Shown here piece after piece: positions 1 through 7,171 of a DNA stretch of 46,234 bases; the stretch's first letter is position 1, and each line of letters opens with the position of its first letter. The stretch lies in contig LSZA01000023.1 in assembly GCA_001637315.1 (NCBI GenBank), positions 1 through 46,234 on the forward strand. Direction: 5' to 3'. The notes beneath the pieces are model-generated. The model ran no database searches, was not told the DNA's origin, and was given only the letters and a program-made list of their open reading frames with translations. Origin of the DNA: Phormidium willei BDU 130791. GTDB taxonomy: Bacteria; Cyanobacteriota; Cyanobacteriia; Cyanobacteriales; Geitlerinemataceae. Made by a program: the position numbers and the translations under genes.

Positions 1-214
1 ACTCGTACAACAAGGCCAGGTGGCCGAGGCTGGTTGCCACATTTGGATGCTGATTTCCCCAACGTTCTCGCGCCAGCCTCACTGCCCGTTGCGCTAGGGG
101 AATCGCAGCGGCGTATTGTCCCTGCTCGTACAGTTGCACCACTTGTTCATTAACGGCTTTAATATTAGCTTGCCGTCCTGGAACAAGACTTTTTAACCAC
201 TTAACAACATTCAT
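1..214 (-). CDS. TPR-repeat protein, C-terminus outside window
   Basis: The reading frame starts at an ATG (position 214, minus strand) and runs open off the left edge, so only about 71 N-terminal residues are visible. The segment LYEQGQYAAAIPLAQRAV followed by HPNVATSLGHLALLYE is typical of the TPR_12/kinesin-light-chain type of tetratricopeptide repeat, a protein-protein interaction scaffold common in cyanobacterial signalling proteins. It lies 53 bases downstream of the DUF4384 gene on the same strand and is probably in one operon with it. Any catalytic or effector domain (cyanobacterial TPR proteins often end in CHAT or similar domains) would lie outside the window and cannot be judged. 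Confidence 0.7.
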   Translation of the reverse strand, partial: MNVVKWLKSLVPGRQANIKAVNEQVVQLYEQGQYAAAIPLAQRAVRLARERWGNQHPNVATSLGHLALLYE

Positions 215-267
215 GATTTTTTAACCCCATCAAAAACTCTGACACAAAAACACGAAACCGAACTCGC

Positions 268-1200
268 TCAAACCACCTCATAGGCGGTGGAGAGTAACCG
301 CACCTGGGGGCTGTTCTGACTCCTCACATACTCGAACATCTCCTGCAACTGCGACACCTGTAACGCCATCGCCTCAAAGCGACTCTGTTCTAACCATTGG
401 AAGGGGGGCATTTTCGGGGTCAACAAGGCAATTAACTGTTCTTTGCCCGGTTCCGTTAACACAAACACCGGTTGAGGGGCTGAAGGTTGGGGTAGGCGGA
501 TGGGGGTGGTTTGTTGCGGTTGGAACTGACTGGTTTGGGCGAAGGGAGAGGGACATAAGCAGACCACGGTTCCATTGGGTTCCCGTTCCAGTAAGGTCAG
601 ATGGGCCGAGTCTGGTAGTTGCAGTTCAAAGATGACTTGACTCCCCAGGGGAACGGTGGTGAGATAGTCGTTTCTTTTGGGAAGCATCCCTAAATGGTCG
701 GGAGACTTGGCGGCTTTAATTCCCATCTGTTGCGTCTTCTGTGATATCTGGCTGAGTTTGTCCCACAGCCAAGGATGATAGTGAGTCTGTACTAACCAGG
801 GACGCACGGCCTGCCACAGTTTTTTGGCGTTAGCCTCGTGGTCAAATCCCAGTTCTCTCAATTTGGGCAGAATCTGCCGACTCCAGTTATCTTTCCTGGC
901 TTGGTCTGGCGTCAGCCGAGGCTGGCAGGATTCGACGATGTCAGTCCAATTGGCATCGAGATTCTGCTGGGATAATCGCTCGGTAAAAATACAGCGGGTT
1001 AGGGGGGAGAGGTCAAGTTTCTCAGCAATATCACCTAAAAACTCGGCTTCGTAGGCCTGAGGAATCTCCATCATGTCAACAAGAGTGAGCTTGAATCTAT
1101 CCATACTGTAGCTGATTTGCTTTAGGTCTGGACTGATGCTAACGACTTTTTTGGGGTATCGTCTAGGGTTCAAAACAGATGAATTGACATTTTGCGACAT
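268..1200 (-). CDS. DUF4384-domain protein
   Basis: A 310-residue protein without signal peptide or membrane segment. Residues about 180-265 match the DUF4384 pattern: a beta-rich module with GSQVIFELQLPDSAHLTLLE, followed by PVFVLTEPGKEQLIALLT. The N-terminal 150 residues are helical and unrecognised; around residues 40-75 they could be a small adaptor domain of the kind that precedes effector modules in cyanobacterial signalling proteins (inference). DUF4384 often occurs with kinases, caspase-like proteases or TPR proteins, and here a TPR gene follows 53 bases downstream. The ATG at 1200 is embedded in a 10-bp-periodic GACAT repeat; an internal Met at residue 33 is an alternative start. Biochemical function is unknown. 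Confidence 0.65.
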   Translation of the reverse strand: MSQNVNSSVLNPRRYPKKVVSISPDLKQISYSMDRFKLTLVDMMEIPQAYEAEFLGDIAEKLDLSPLTRCIFTERLSQQNLDANWTDIVESCQPRLTPDQARKDNWSRQILPKLRELGFDHEANAKKLWQAVRPWLVQTHYHPWLWDKLSQISQKTQQMGIKAAKSPDHLGMLPKRNDYLTTVPLGSQVIFELQLPDSAHLTLLEREPNGTVVCLCPSPFAQTSQFQPQQTTPIRLPQPSAPQPVFVLTEPGKEQLIALLTPKMPPFQWLEQSRFEAMALQVSQLQEMFEYVRSQNSPQVRLLSTAYEVV

Positions 1201-1220
1201 CCTGAGACATCGTGCGACAT
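1186..1220. repeat. Four GACAT repeats at exact 10-bp spacing
   Basis: GACAT occurs at 1186-1190, 1196-1200, 1206-1210 and 1216-1220, one helical turn apart, followed by two degenerate steps (acgac, agaca). The array covers the start codon and leader of the minus-strand DUF4384 gene. The spacing would put all copies on one DNA face, as expected for a cooperative protein-binding array, but no known regulator site was recognised. Confidence 0.5.
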
Positions 1221-1322
1221 GATACGACTTTTGGAGACAAACTATTAAGAGAAAACGACAAAATAGCTAGTCATTTTGGATTTGACTTGCCAAACTAGAA
1301 CTATCGAATTCAAGGCAATGTC

Positions 1323-1757
1323 ATGGAACATATTTCTGAAATCCTCCCCAATGTGATGCCCAATTTCATGATTCCCCAAAACAGCATTTCTCCCTTCATT
1401 GAGAGTGCGATCGCCCCCTCGCCCATCGCCCTAGACCGCTTACCGTATGCCGTTCGCTGGCATATCCCCGTCCACAAATATCCCCAGGCGAAAGGCTTTA
1501 TCAAGGGCTTAACCCAAGCGGCTGGGGGCTACAATACCACTTTTTCTGAGGGCAATTGGTGGAATCCTGCCACTCAAACTTGGGTCGAGGAGCCGATTTT
1601 GTTGGTGAAATCCTACATGACAGCAGCGGTGTTGCAACAACGGCTTAATGCCATGATTCAAGGGTCATATTGCATGGGAAAAGAGCTGAATGAGAGTGCG
1701 ATCGCCCTGGAAATCCTCAGCAACAACACAATGCTAATTATTCCATGTGACCAATAA
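1323..1757 (+). CDS. Hypothetical protein, unrecognised family
   Basis: A 144-residue reading frame starting at ATG 1323. No signal peptide, membrane span or known motif is recognised. The N-terminal 35 residues are of low information; residues 38-140 look like a compact alpha/beta domain, with PYAVRWHIPVHKYPQAKGF and a Trp/Tyr-rich stretch followed by a helix AAVLQQRLNAMI. Support for coding comes from the regular codon pattern and a rho-independent terminator-like hairpin directly after the stop. It is transcribed away from the DUF4384 operon across a 122-base gap. The function cannot be named. Confidence 0.5.
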   Translation: MEHISEILPNVMPNFMIPQNSISPFIESAIAPSPIALDRLPYAVRWHIPVHKYPQAKGFIKGLTQAAGGYNTTFSEGNWWNPATQTWVEEPILLVKSYMTAAVLQQRLNAMIQGSYCMGKELNESAIALEILSNNTMLIIPCDQ

Positions 1758-1768
1758 GCAATCACAGC

Positions 1769-1799
1769 AAAACCCACCCAGTGCAACGAGGTGGGTTTT
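1769..1799 (+). terminator. Terminator hairpin after the 1323-1757 gene
   Basis: A perfect 10-bp inverted repeat, AAAACCCACC (1769-1778) and GGTGGGTTTT (1790-1799), lies 11 bases after the stop codon. The stem ends in a T run, so it fits a rho-independent terminator and could act in both directions. It also argues against a GTG start at 1791 for the next gene. Confidence 0.65.
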
Positions 1800-1847
1800 A
1801 GCGATGGAACTCCAACAAACCAAACCAATTCACCCTACCCCAAACTC

Positions 1848-2111
1848 ATGATGATGATTTGTCCTTATAAAGAGATGACCCAACTCCATAGCCTCCCCTG
1901 CACCCGAGAAAGCCGGGGTGGCTGGGTTTACTGTTCCTTCTGCGGTCAAAAGACGCGACCGGAGATTCCCCTGACCGTGATGGATGGTTTAATCGGCGTT
2001 TGGGTCATCGTCCTAATTGTCATCCTCCTGACCTCCTCCCTAGAGTCGCGTACCCGGTTTCGGGAACCCATCACCTCTCCACAAAGCCTCAATTCATCCT
2101 CAGGGGAGTGA
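1848..2111 (+). CDS. Small membrane protein with Cys-pair segment
   Basis: About 87 residues when read from ATG 1848; an upstream GTG at 1791 lies in the terminator stem and is unlikely. There is a ribbon-like segment with cysteines at CPYK, LPC and YCSFCGQK, the last being one half of a typical zinc-ribbon knuckle, and then one strong transmembrane helix (GVWVIVLIVILLTSS). The order, zinc ribbon then membrane anchor, is common among small bacterial proteins of unknown role. ATG codons at 1848, 1851 and 1854 are all possible starts. No function is assigned; coding is moderately likely. Confidence 0.45.
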   Translation: MMMICPYKEMTQLHSLPCTRESRGGWVYCSFCGQKTRPEIPLTVMDGLIGVWVIVLIVILLTSSLESRTRFREPITSPQSLNSSSGE

Positions 2112-2205
2112 TACTGGGTTGAGAGGCCTCACCCATTATCCTATTGATTGTCACTCGACAATTTGAGAATCATCAGCTAGACTAGAATAGATGCCTTAAA
2201 CCCTG

Positions 2206-2475
2206 ATGGTCAGACGAAAACACCCAAAACAAGAGGTTGAGGCTGCCTTGCAATATGCTGAACAGAACGGTTGGCGTGTTGAGATGGGTGGTTCTCATGC
2301 CTGGGGAAAACTATACTGTCCTTACAACGATAACCAATGCCGCTGTGGAGAGTTTTGTATTGCCAGCATTTGGAGTACTCCTAGAAACCCTGGCAATCAT
2401 GCCAAACAAATTTGTCGTGTTGTTGATAACTGCACGATTCACAATCCTCCGGAACGTTTAGAGGACTCTGAATAA
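2206..2475 (+). CDS. HicA-like toxin candidate
   Basis: A small 89-residue basic protein. The motif GGSHAWGK (His31) matches the place of the catalytic His in HicA mRNA interferases, which adopt a double-stranded-RNA-binding fold; the length and the helix-strand order also agree. An unusual insert with Cys38, Cys45, Cys47 and Cys51 (CPYNDNQCRCGEFC) is not part of classical HicA and could bind a metal. I recall close relatives in unrelated bacteria, which suggests horizontal spread. The stop overlaps by one base the ATG of a HicB/HTH-like protein, the usual toxin-first order of hicAB. The toxin role is inferred. Confidence 0.6.
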   Translation: MVRRKHPKQEVEAALQYAEQNGWRVEMGGSHAWGKLYCPYNDNQCRCGEFCIASIWSTPRNPGNHAKQICRVVDNCTIHNPPERLEDSE

Positions 2476-3017
2476 TGCCCAACTATGATTTTACAGTAAC
2501 CTTTAACCTCCCCGACAGCGAACCGCATCCGAGCCATTACGTTGATATTTTGCACGTGAATGGGTGTGATGATGCTTTAGTCGGTGTGGGAAGACTCGGA
2601 AAAATTGCCTTGAACTTTACCCGGAATGCGTCTTCAGCAGCGGAGGCGGTGTCTAGTGCGATCGCAGATGTGAAACGAGCCATTCCTGAAGCCAACTTAA
2701 TAGACGTTAGCCCCGATTTAATCAGCATAACCGATGTAGCCAAGCAACTCGGATGTACGCGGCAAAATATCCGCAATCTCCTGATTACCGGCGGAGCGAA
2801 CTCCCCCCATCCCGTTTACCATGGAACTCCCTCGATTTGGCATTTATCAGACATTTTGACTTGGTTAATCCAAGAAAAAAACTATCAGATTGACCCGGAG
2901 TTATTAGAATTATCCCAGGTCAATCGAGATTTGAATATCATCCGAGAGTGGCACCAGGTTGATGTCGAGAGACAGCGAGAACTAGAACCCTTATTTACTC
3001 AGCTTCTTCCGGCTTGA
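2475..3017 (+). CDS. HTH antitoxin/regulator paired with HicA-like gene
   Basis: A 180-residue protein. Residues 1-75 look like the alpha/beta domain of HicB-type antitoxins (YDFTVTFNLP, then LGKIALNFTRNASSAAEAVSSAIADV). Residues about 82-132 form a MerR/excisionase-like DNA-binding HTH: ISITDVAKQLGCTRQNIRNLL, followed by a wing ending in SIWHLSDILTWL. The C-terminal 45 residues are helical and charged. The start codon shares one base with the stop of the upstream HicA-like gene, so the two are translationally coupled. Expected role: neutralise the toxin and repress the operon (inference from family architecture). The HTH call is stronger than the HicB call. Confidence 0.6.
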   Translation: MPNYDFTVTFNLPDSEPHPSHYVDILHVNGCDDALVGVGRLGKIALNFTRNASSAAEAVSSAIADVKRAIPEANLIDVSPDLISITDVAKQLGCTRQNIRNLLITGGANSPHPVYHGTPSIWHLSDILTWLIQEKNYQIDPELLELSQVNRDLNIIREWHQVDVERQRELEPLFTQLLPA

Positions 3018-3034
3018 GGTCAGACCACAAGGGA

Positions 3035-3056
3035 GGGCAACCACAAGGGATTGCCC
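3035..3056. repeat. Short palindrome after the antitoxin gene
   Basis: GGGCAA (3035-3040) and TTGCCC (3051-3056) form a small hairpin, followed by CCTACGG. The wording resembles dispersed cyanobacterial palindromes that end in CCCCTAC; a related one lies at 11251-11274. It may also stop transcription of the preceding gene pair, although there is no T run. Confidence 0.35.
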
Positions 3057-3113
3057 CTACGGCTATCTGTGGCACAAACTAAGGTTTTCTTTGAGCAACT
3101 ATATATTCAATAG

Positions 3114-3251
3114 CCTGTGGATTATCAATCCGTTGGGAAGCCTGAAGAATCCGGCACTCGTTGTACCCCAGACCATCCCCTGGGTGCGCCCATGGTCTCC
3201 TCGGAAGGGGCCTGTGCGGCGTATTATCGTTGGCGGGGGGATGCGGCTTAG
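3114..3251 (+). pseudogene. hypD: Remnant of hypD, C-terminal end only
   Basis: Between an in-frame TAG (3111-3113) and a TAG at 3249-3251, the plus strand encodes 45 residues. The stretch containing [11 protein letters not shown] and [14 protein letters not shown] is the signature C-terminus of HypD, the Fe-S protein that helps assemble the Fe(CN)2CO centre of NiFe-hydrogenases. Full HypD is about 370 residues, so nearly 90 percent of the gene is absent and no start or CxxC region lies upstream. A short frame that might be the start of hypE follows from ATG 3252 but stops after 19 codons. The locus looks like the scar of a lost hyp operon. The rest of the 3018-3461 gap shows nothing else recognisable. 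Confidence 0.6.
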
Positions 3252-3461
3252 ATGAACCTTTCCCAGCCTTTGATGTCAGTCATGGAGAATCCCCCCTTCG
3301 CAAAACGGTGAATCCGTTCGAGTCAGCAAACATAGCGAAGCCCTTGACGAAGAAGGCTCCATCGCCGAGCCTAAAAACATTTTGTTGAAGAAGACCGGTA
3401 GAATACAGGTACAATTCCCCCTGTCGGATGTCCTGTTCCTATTTATAACTGTTTTATAACT

Positions 3462-3860
3462 GTGCCAGCATCCCCTTCAATTCCCTATTCTGACAATAGC
3501 CTCAACCGCGCCCGTCGTGCCTTGCGTTGCGCTCCCTTTACCCTGAAACTCTATCAGGATTTTCAGAAACAGGGAATTTTCCTCGAAAAGATTGTCGGCC
3601 CGGCGGGAGTCGCCGCTGGCTATACCCTCAACCCTCTCCCGGAACTGATCGTCGAGAACGATCTATTATGGCTGATTAACGTGGGTGTATTGCGGCGAGA
3701 AGTTGATGGCCAGGGAATTACCGATAGTTTTCGCTTAACGCCTTTAGGGCGAACCTTGACGGCGGAGTGGGCTGCCCAGGAAGAGACTTGGAAGGATGAA
3801 CTTAGCGTCGGCGATCGCCTCTCGAATCGTCTCCGCCGCTGGTTGAGATTGCCCTTTTGA
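3462..3860 (+). CDS. Conserved cyanobacterial protein (Npun_F0494-like)
   Basis: A 132-residue soluble protein read from GTG 3462. The segment REVDGQGITDSFRLTPLGR and the N-terminal RARRALRCAPFTLKLYQ are strongly conserved features that I associate with a cyanobacteria-only family named after Npun_F0494. The predicted helix-helix-wing layout (LLWLINVGVLRREVDGQGI, then the RLTPLGR turn) resembles a winged-helix domain, but a DNA-binding role is unproven. It stands alone, upstream of a bidirectional-looking terminator and convergent with the DUF4126 gene. Function unknown. Confidence 0.65.
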   Translation: MPASPSIPYSDNSLNRARRALRCAPFTLKLYQDFQKQGIFLEKIVGPAGVAAGYTLNPLPELIVENDLLWLINVGVLRREVDGQGITDSFRLTPLGRTLTAEWAAQEETWKDELSVGDRLSNRLRRWLRLPF

Positions 3861-3886
3861 GGCAAGGTTTGAGACAAAAACAAAAA

Positions 3887-3915
3887 AACCCCAGCGGGGT
3901 GTAATCGCCGGGGTT
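3887..3915. terminator. Hairpin after the Npun_F0494-like gene
   Basis: AACCCC (3887-3892) and GGGGTT (3910-3915) form an outer stem, and CCCCAGCGGGG offers an alternative small hairpin inside it. It lies 27 bases past the stop. On the minus strand it is followed by a T-rich tract (the A7 run just before 3887), so it may terminate transcripts from either side. Confidence 0.45.
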
Positions 3916-4052
3916 GAATCATCAGGGTGCATCTACCTGTCTTTTACTTTCGTCGGCCCTGGAGACATTCCGGAGACTTTGCAAAAATCCCATCAATTGT
4001 TCCACCGTCTTAACCTCAGAGGATTTGCCCTTAACACAAAAACTTGATTTTG

Positions 4053-4670
4053 TCAAGAGTAATTTTCCCTGTCCTCGTCTTCCAACGCCTCTTGATACTC
4101 AGCATGTTGCATCAAGCGGCGTTTATAGCGTTCCTCGCGATGCCAACGATACCAAGCCGAGGAACTGCGAATCGCTAGCCACAACAGCAATAGAGCAATC
4201 AATCCCCCCTGTTGCGGGGCATCGAAGGCAAATAACACCAAAACAACTGATAGGGCATCTTGGACCCAAATCGCCCAAAGGGGAAGGCCTCGCAGCCGGA
4301 AAAACCAGCCCGTTTGCACCAATTGCAACACTAGGGCCAGCAGTCCGCCAACAATGCCAATGACGCCAACTTGCCAATCTTCAATCTCCGCGAGTTGGGC
4401 CACGGCCATACCAACAATGGCCCCGGCGATGGGGGAGAACACCAGTTGAATGAGTTGTAAAACCCGTTGGCCTATAAGTTGTTTAGAAGCAAAGAGTTCA
4501 CAAAAAGACCAAGCGGCTAAAACTCCCACCACGACGGAGGGAGAGAAGTTAGACAAAATTGGCACATCTGACCAAAGATTGGTTTTAACTAACCCAACCA
4601 TCAGCAGAGGCAGTCCAATTCTCAGTCCAGCCGCAGCAGATGCAGACAATGCGGCGAGAATTTCGACCAT
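4053..4670 (-). CDS. DUF4126 multi-spanning membrane protein
   Basis: A 205-residue hydrophobic protein with about five membrane segments. The N-terminus MVEILAALSASAAAGLRIGLPLL and the glycine-rich helix GVIGIVGGLLALVLQLVQ fit the DUF4126 family, which is widespread in bacteria and has no established function. The C-terminal 40 residues are charged and probably cytoplasmic. It is on the same strand as dapB, 151 bases further downstream; that gap contains a HIP1 site and no gene. Start at ATG 4670. Family assignment fairly firm, function unknown. Confidence 0.7.
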   Translation of the reverse strand: MVEILAALSASAAAGLRIGLPLLMVGLVKTNLWSDVPILSNFSPSVVVGVLAAWSFCELFASKQLIGQRVLQLIQLVFSPIAGAIVGMAVAQLAEIEDWQVGVIGIVGGLLALVLQLVQTGWFFRLRGLPLWAIWVQDALSVVLVLFAFDAPQQGGLIALLLLWLAIRSSSAWYRWHREERYKRRLMQHAEYQEALEDEDRENYS

Positions 4671-4821
4671 ATTTGATATCCCAAGTGCGATCGCCTCAGT
4701 GTCGTAGAACCCGTCACCAAGCGTCTGCCACCTCCGTAGTTCTAACGGGACAGACCATCTCTAGTGTACGAAGAATGGCAGAACTTAACCGGAGCGATCG
4801 CCTCGTGAAGCGAACCTGAGG

Positions 4822-5649
4822 TTAGATGATTTTTTCGAGGCCGTACACCAGAGAGGTCAGTTGAGTGACTTGGCGAATCGAGAGCAGAACACCGGGCATA
4901 TAACAGGCGCGATCGCTCGTATCATGGCGTAAAGTATACACCTGGCCGGCTGCCCCAAAAATCACTTCCTGGTGGGCAATCAATCCCGGAAGGCGCACAC
5001 TATGAATGCGGATATTTTCTGTCCCCACACTCCCTCGCGCTCCTTGTAGCTTCTCCTCTTCCTCCACAGCCGCCGGGTTATAGGTTTTGCCCAACTCTCC
5101 GAGCATCTCAGCGGTTTTAATAGCCGTTCCCGAAGGCGCATCGGCCTTTTGATTATGATGGAGTTCAATAATCTCGACATGGTCAAAGTATTTCGAAGCC
5201 TGAATCGCCGCCTGCTGCATCAAGACCACCCCAATCGAGAAATTGGGGATAATCAGACAGCCCGTGCTGGCTTTCTCAGCGAATTCCCCTAACTCTTGGA
5301 TTTGTTCAGGACTCAGGCCCGTGGTTCCCACAACCGGGCGCACCCCATAGGCGATCGCCGCTCGGACATTCTCATACACACCACTCGGATGAGTGAAATC
5401 CACCATTACCCCTTGAGTTTGCTCCTGAGTAGCCATCACTAAGGTACTTTGCAAATCCGTGAGAATCGGCACTTCCAACGGACCACAGCCGGCCACCTCT
5501 CCCACATCCTGGCCCGCCACATTGGGGTTTTTATCCACCGCCCCAAGCAGCATCATATCGTCAGCTTGAGCAACGGCTTTAACGACTTCGCGGCCCATTT
5601 TTCCGGCAGCACCGTTGACAACAACAGGAATGGGGGATTGACTGGCCAT
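4822..5649 (-). CDS. dapB: 4-hydroxy-tetrahydrodipicolinate reductase
   Basis: DapB reduces hydroxy-tetrahydrodipicolinate with NAD(P)H in the diaminopimelate/lysine pathway, in the cytoplasm. The 275-residue protein has the N-terminal dinucleotide-binding signature [12 protein letters not shown] (residues 11-22), VVGTTGL (106-112) and the substrate-binding, catalytic motif [15 protein letters not shown] (His164/His165, Lys168). Length agrees with cyanobacterial DapB. The start ATG 5649 was chosen because homology begins there; the frame stays open another 29 codons upstream without conserved sequence. It is transcribed in the same direction as the PEP-CTERM gene but separated from it by a strong terminator, so it probably has its own promoter. 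Confidence 0.95.
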   Translation of the reverse strand: MASQSPIPVVVNGAAGKMGREVVKAVAQADDMMLLGAVDKNPNVAGQDVGEVAGCGPLEVPILTDLQSTLVMATQEQTQGVMVDFTHPSGVYENVRAAIAYGVRPVVGTTGLSPEQIQELGEFAEKASTGCLIIPNFSIGVVLMQQAAIQASKYFDHVEIIELHHNQKADAPSGTAIKTAEMLGELGKTYNPAAVEEEEKLQGARGSVGTENIRIHSVRLPGLIAHQEVIFGAAGQVYTLRHDTSDRACYMPGVLLSIRQVTQLTSLVYGLEKII

Positions 5650-5738
5650 AAGGTTTTGAGACTGTGACGGTCGAACTACCTCAGCATTCTCACATTTTGC
5701 TGACCCTCCCGGCAAGCGCCCTAGAGATGGCCCCAAAA

Positions 5739-5767
5739 AACGCCCCCACCCGTCTCGTAGGGGCGTT
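5739..5767 (-). terminator. Rho-independent terminator of the PEP-CTERM gene
   Basis: AACGCCCC (5739-5746) and GGGGCGTT (5760-5767) make an 8-bp GC-rich stem. On the minus strand it is followed by a run of T (complement of the A6 just left of the stem). It lies 50 bases after the stop of the 5817-6482 gene and insulates dapB from it. Confidence 0.75.
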
Positions 5768-5816
5768 GATTCAGCCAGTTACGATCTAACCTTGTCGCCA
5801 ATCTCCCCGCCCGAGA

Positions 5817-6482
5817 TTAGACATCGTCAGACTTGCGGCGCAGGAACCGAGACGCCAAGGCGATCGCCCCTAAACCGAGAAGGGAAGCCGGTTCGGGAAC
5901 CGGGGTGGGCGTGGGTTCATCGTTGTTACTCCCCGTACCGGTTGTCCAGACGGTAAAGTGAGATAAACCCGGTCCGACACCACCACCACCATTGCGTAGG
6001 TCATCAGTGTTCCAATCGCCCGACATCGTCTCGCTGTCAGAGAGATACGCCGTAAACGTTGGGCCACCTTTGAGTACAAACATTACTGACTCGTAGCTAT
6101 CGAATTTAAAGTCTTCCGATAATTCCCAGGTTCCGGAGGTTTGATCACCGGCATTTTCTAGGGCCACGGTTAGAGGGCCGGTTGTGCCACTACTGCTATC
6201 GACTTTCCACAACTCTGACCAGCCAGTTTTGCCAAATAACTCGGTACTGGTGCTAATGCTATTGGAATCGTTACCACTATAAATCCCCTCGCAGTCGGTG
6301 GTTCCGGTTAGGTTAGCGATGTTGCAGGTTTCTTGAGCTACAAGGCCACCGCCAGAGCTTGAACCTCCCCCCCCATTGCCATTACCGCGTCCAGGGCGAG
6401 CGCTCGCCCCATCAACACCAAGAGTCAAGGAGGCGACGGTGGCGACAGAGAGGCTAATCCAGACCGATTTAGAAAATTTCAT
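5817..6482 (-). CDS. PEP-CTERM sorted exported protein
   Basis: A 221-residue secreted protein. It has a signal peptide (residues 1-28, hydrophobic SVWISLSVATVASLTLG, cleavage after ASA), a Gly/Ser-rich linker, a beta-rich Ser/Thr/Asp-rich middle without known catalytic motif, and a C-terminal sorting signal: VPEP (about 195), a hydrophobic helix LLGLGAIALAS, then RFLRRK. PEP-CTERM signals are processed by exosortase in the inner membrane, and the proteins end up in the envelope or extracellular matrix. ATG 6482 is preferred because GGAG sits nine bases upstream; ATG 6497 has none. No exosortase gene is in the window. The ligand or structural role is unknown. Confidence 0.85.
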   Translation of the reverse strand: MKFSKSVWISLSVATVASLTLGVDGASARPGRGNGNGGGGSSSGGGLVAQETCNIANLTGTTDCEGIYSGNDSNSISTSTELFGKTGWSELWKVDSSSGTTGPLTVALENAGDQTSGTWELSEDFKFDSYESVMFVLKGGPTFTAYLSDSETMSGDWNTDDLRNGGGGVGPGLSHFTVWTTGTGSNNDEPTPTPVPEPASLLGLGAIALASRFLRRKSDDV

Positions 6483-6789
6483 AGTGAATGGCTCCATTCT
6501 AAAGAGTTTACGTTTAGAAAGCGAACCGAGTTCTGGGTCGTCGCCTTCAGTGAGGTGGTGCTTTTATCCACAGTTCTATCTTAAGAGGTTGTCTTGCAAA
6601 TGTCTCGTGTTTGGTTCTGAGTTCATCAAAACTTCATCATCTCAACTCTGTGGCTTTACGGAAACTTCACAAAAAATACATTATTCTTGCTGGCATCAGT
6701 AGAAGTGTCTAATCGCTTACTAGGAAAACACTTCAAGGATTTTCAACCGTTTTGGCAAGAGGGGTCTGACCCCCGATTTTAAAGGCGGT

Positions 6790-6824
6790 GCATCTCGGTG
6801 AAATCCGTATAAATACGTAGATGC
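6790..6824. other. Nested inverted repeats in a 450-base gene-free gap
   Basis: The gap between 6498 and 6943 has no convincing gene. It contains GCATCT (6790-6795) pairing with AGATGC (6819-6824), enclosing CGTAT (6806-6810) pairing with ATACG (6813-6817), plus a small GGGGT/ACCCC hairpin at 6761-6773. The left part must hold the promoter of the PEP-CTERM gene. The nested element could be a small RNA stem or regulatory hairpin; nothing in it matches a riboswitch I know. Confidence 0.3.
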
Positions 6825-6876
6825 AGCCTCAGTAAAACTACAGGCATACTGTCATGATTTTTACCTAAAAAATAAA

Positions 6877-6908
6877 AACACCTTGGAATATTTCTTCTCC
6901 AAGATGTT
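6877..6908 (-). terminator. Terminator of the subtilisin operon
   Basis: AACACCTTGGA (6877-6887) and TCCAAGATGTT (6898-6908) form an 11-bp stem. On the minus strand the single non-Watson-Crick position becomes a G-U pair, and the stem is followed by TTTATTTTTT. This is a classical rho-independent terminator 35 bases downstream of the small OB-like gene. Confidence 0.8.
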
Positions 6909-6943
6909 TCTAATGCCATTCACAATTCAGTTGACTTGAAACC

Positions 6944-7171
6944 CTAGGAATGGGTTCCCAACGTAAAGGATTCAACCTCAAAAACCGGCCCCATGGCCGC
7001 GAGGGTCATCACATCCTCACGAATCTGTCCCTCTAAGGTCACCACCTGATCCTGTTGTAAGACCTCCGAGGGGGTACTTTCATGCAGCTCATAAATCTTG
7101 CCGTTCTCAGTTTCCAGGGTCCAGGCCCCCGTCCCCATAACGACGTGTTTAACGACTCCTTTCAATTTCAT
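6944..7171 (-). CDS. Small OB-fold-like protein (DUF5818-like)
   Basis: A 75-residue protein starting at ATG 7171, whose first bases overlap the TGA of the upstream protease gene in an ATGA junction, so it is translationally coupled. The repeating beta strands (KLKGVVKHVVMGTGAWTLET, then GKIYELHE, VVTLEGQIRED, and VFEVESFTL) suggest a five-strand barrel similar to OB-like DUF5818 proteins. There are no cysteines or catalytic residues and no signal peptide. Its fixed position behind a membrane-bound subtilisin suggests a shared process, for example modulation of the protease (inference). A terminator follows. Confidence 0.6.
   Translation of the reverse strand: MKLKGVVKHVVMGTGAWTLETENGKIYELHESTPSEVLQQDQVVTLEGQIREDVMTLAAMGPVFEVESFTLGTHS

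Noticed and set aside
3161..3388. 75-codon open frame that first suggested an insertion-sequence (TnpB-like) remnant
   Set aside because: Another frame of the same stretch encodes the clear HypD C-terminal signature, so this frame is taken as a shadow; no transposase motif is present.
3914..4363. 149-codon plus-strand frame
   Set aside because: It lies opposite the DUF4126 membrane-protein gene, has no family features and no ribosome binding site.
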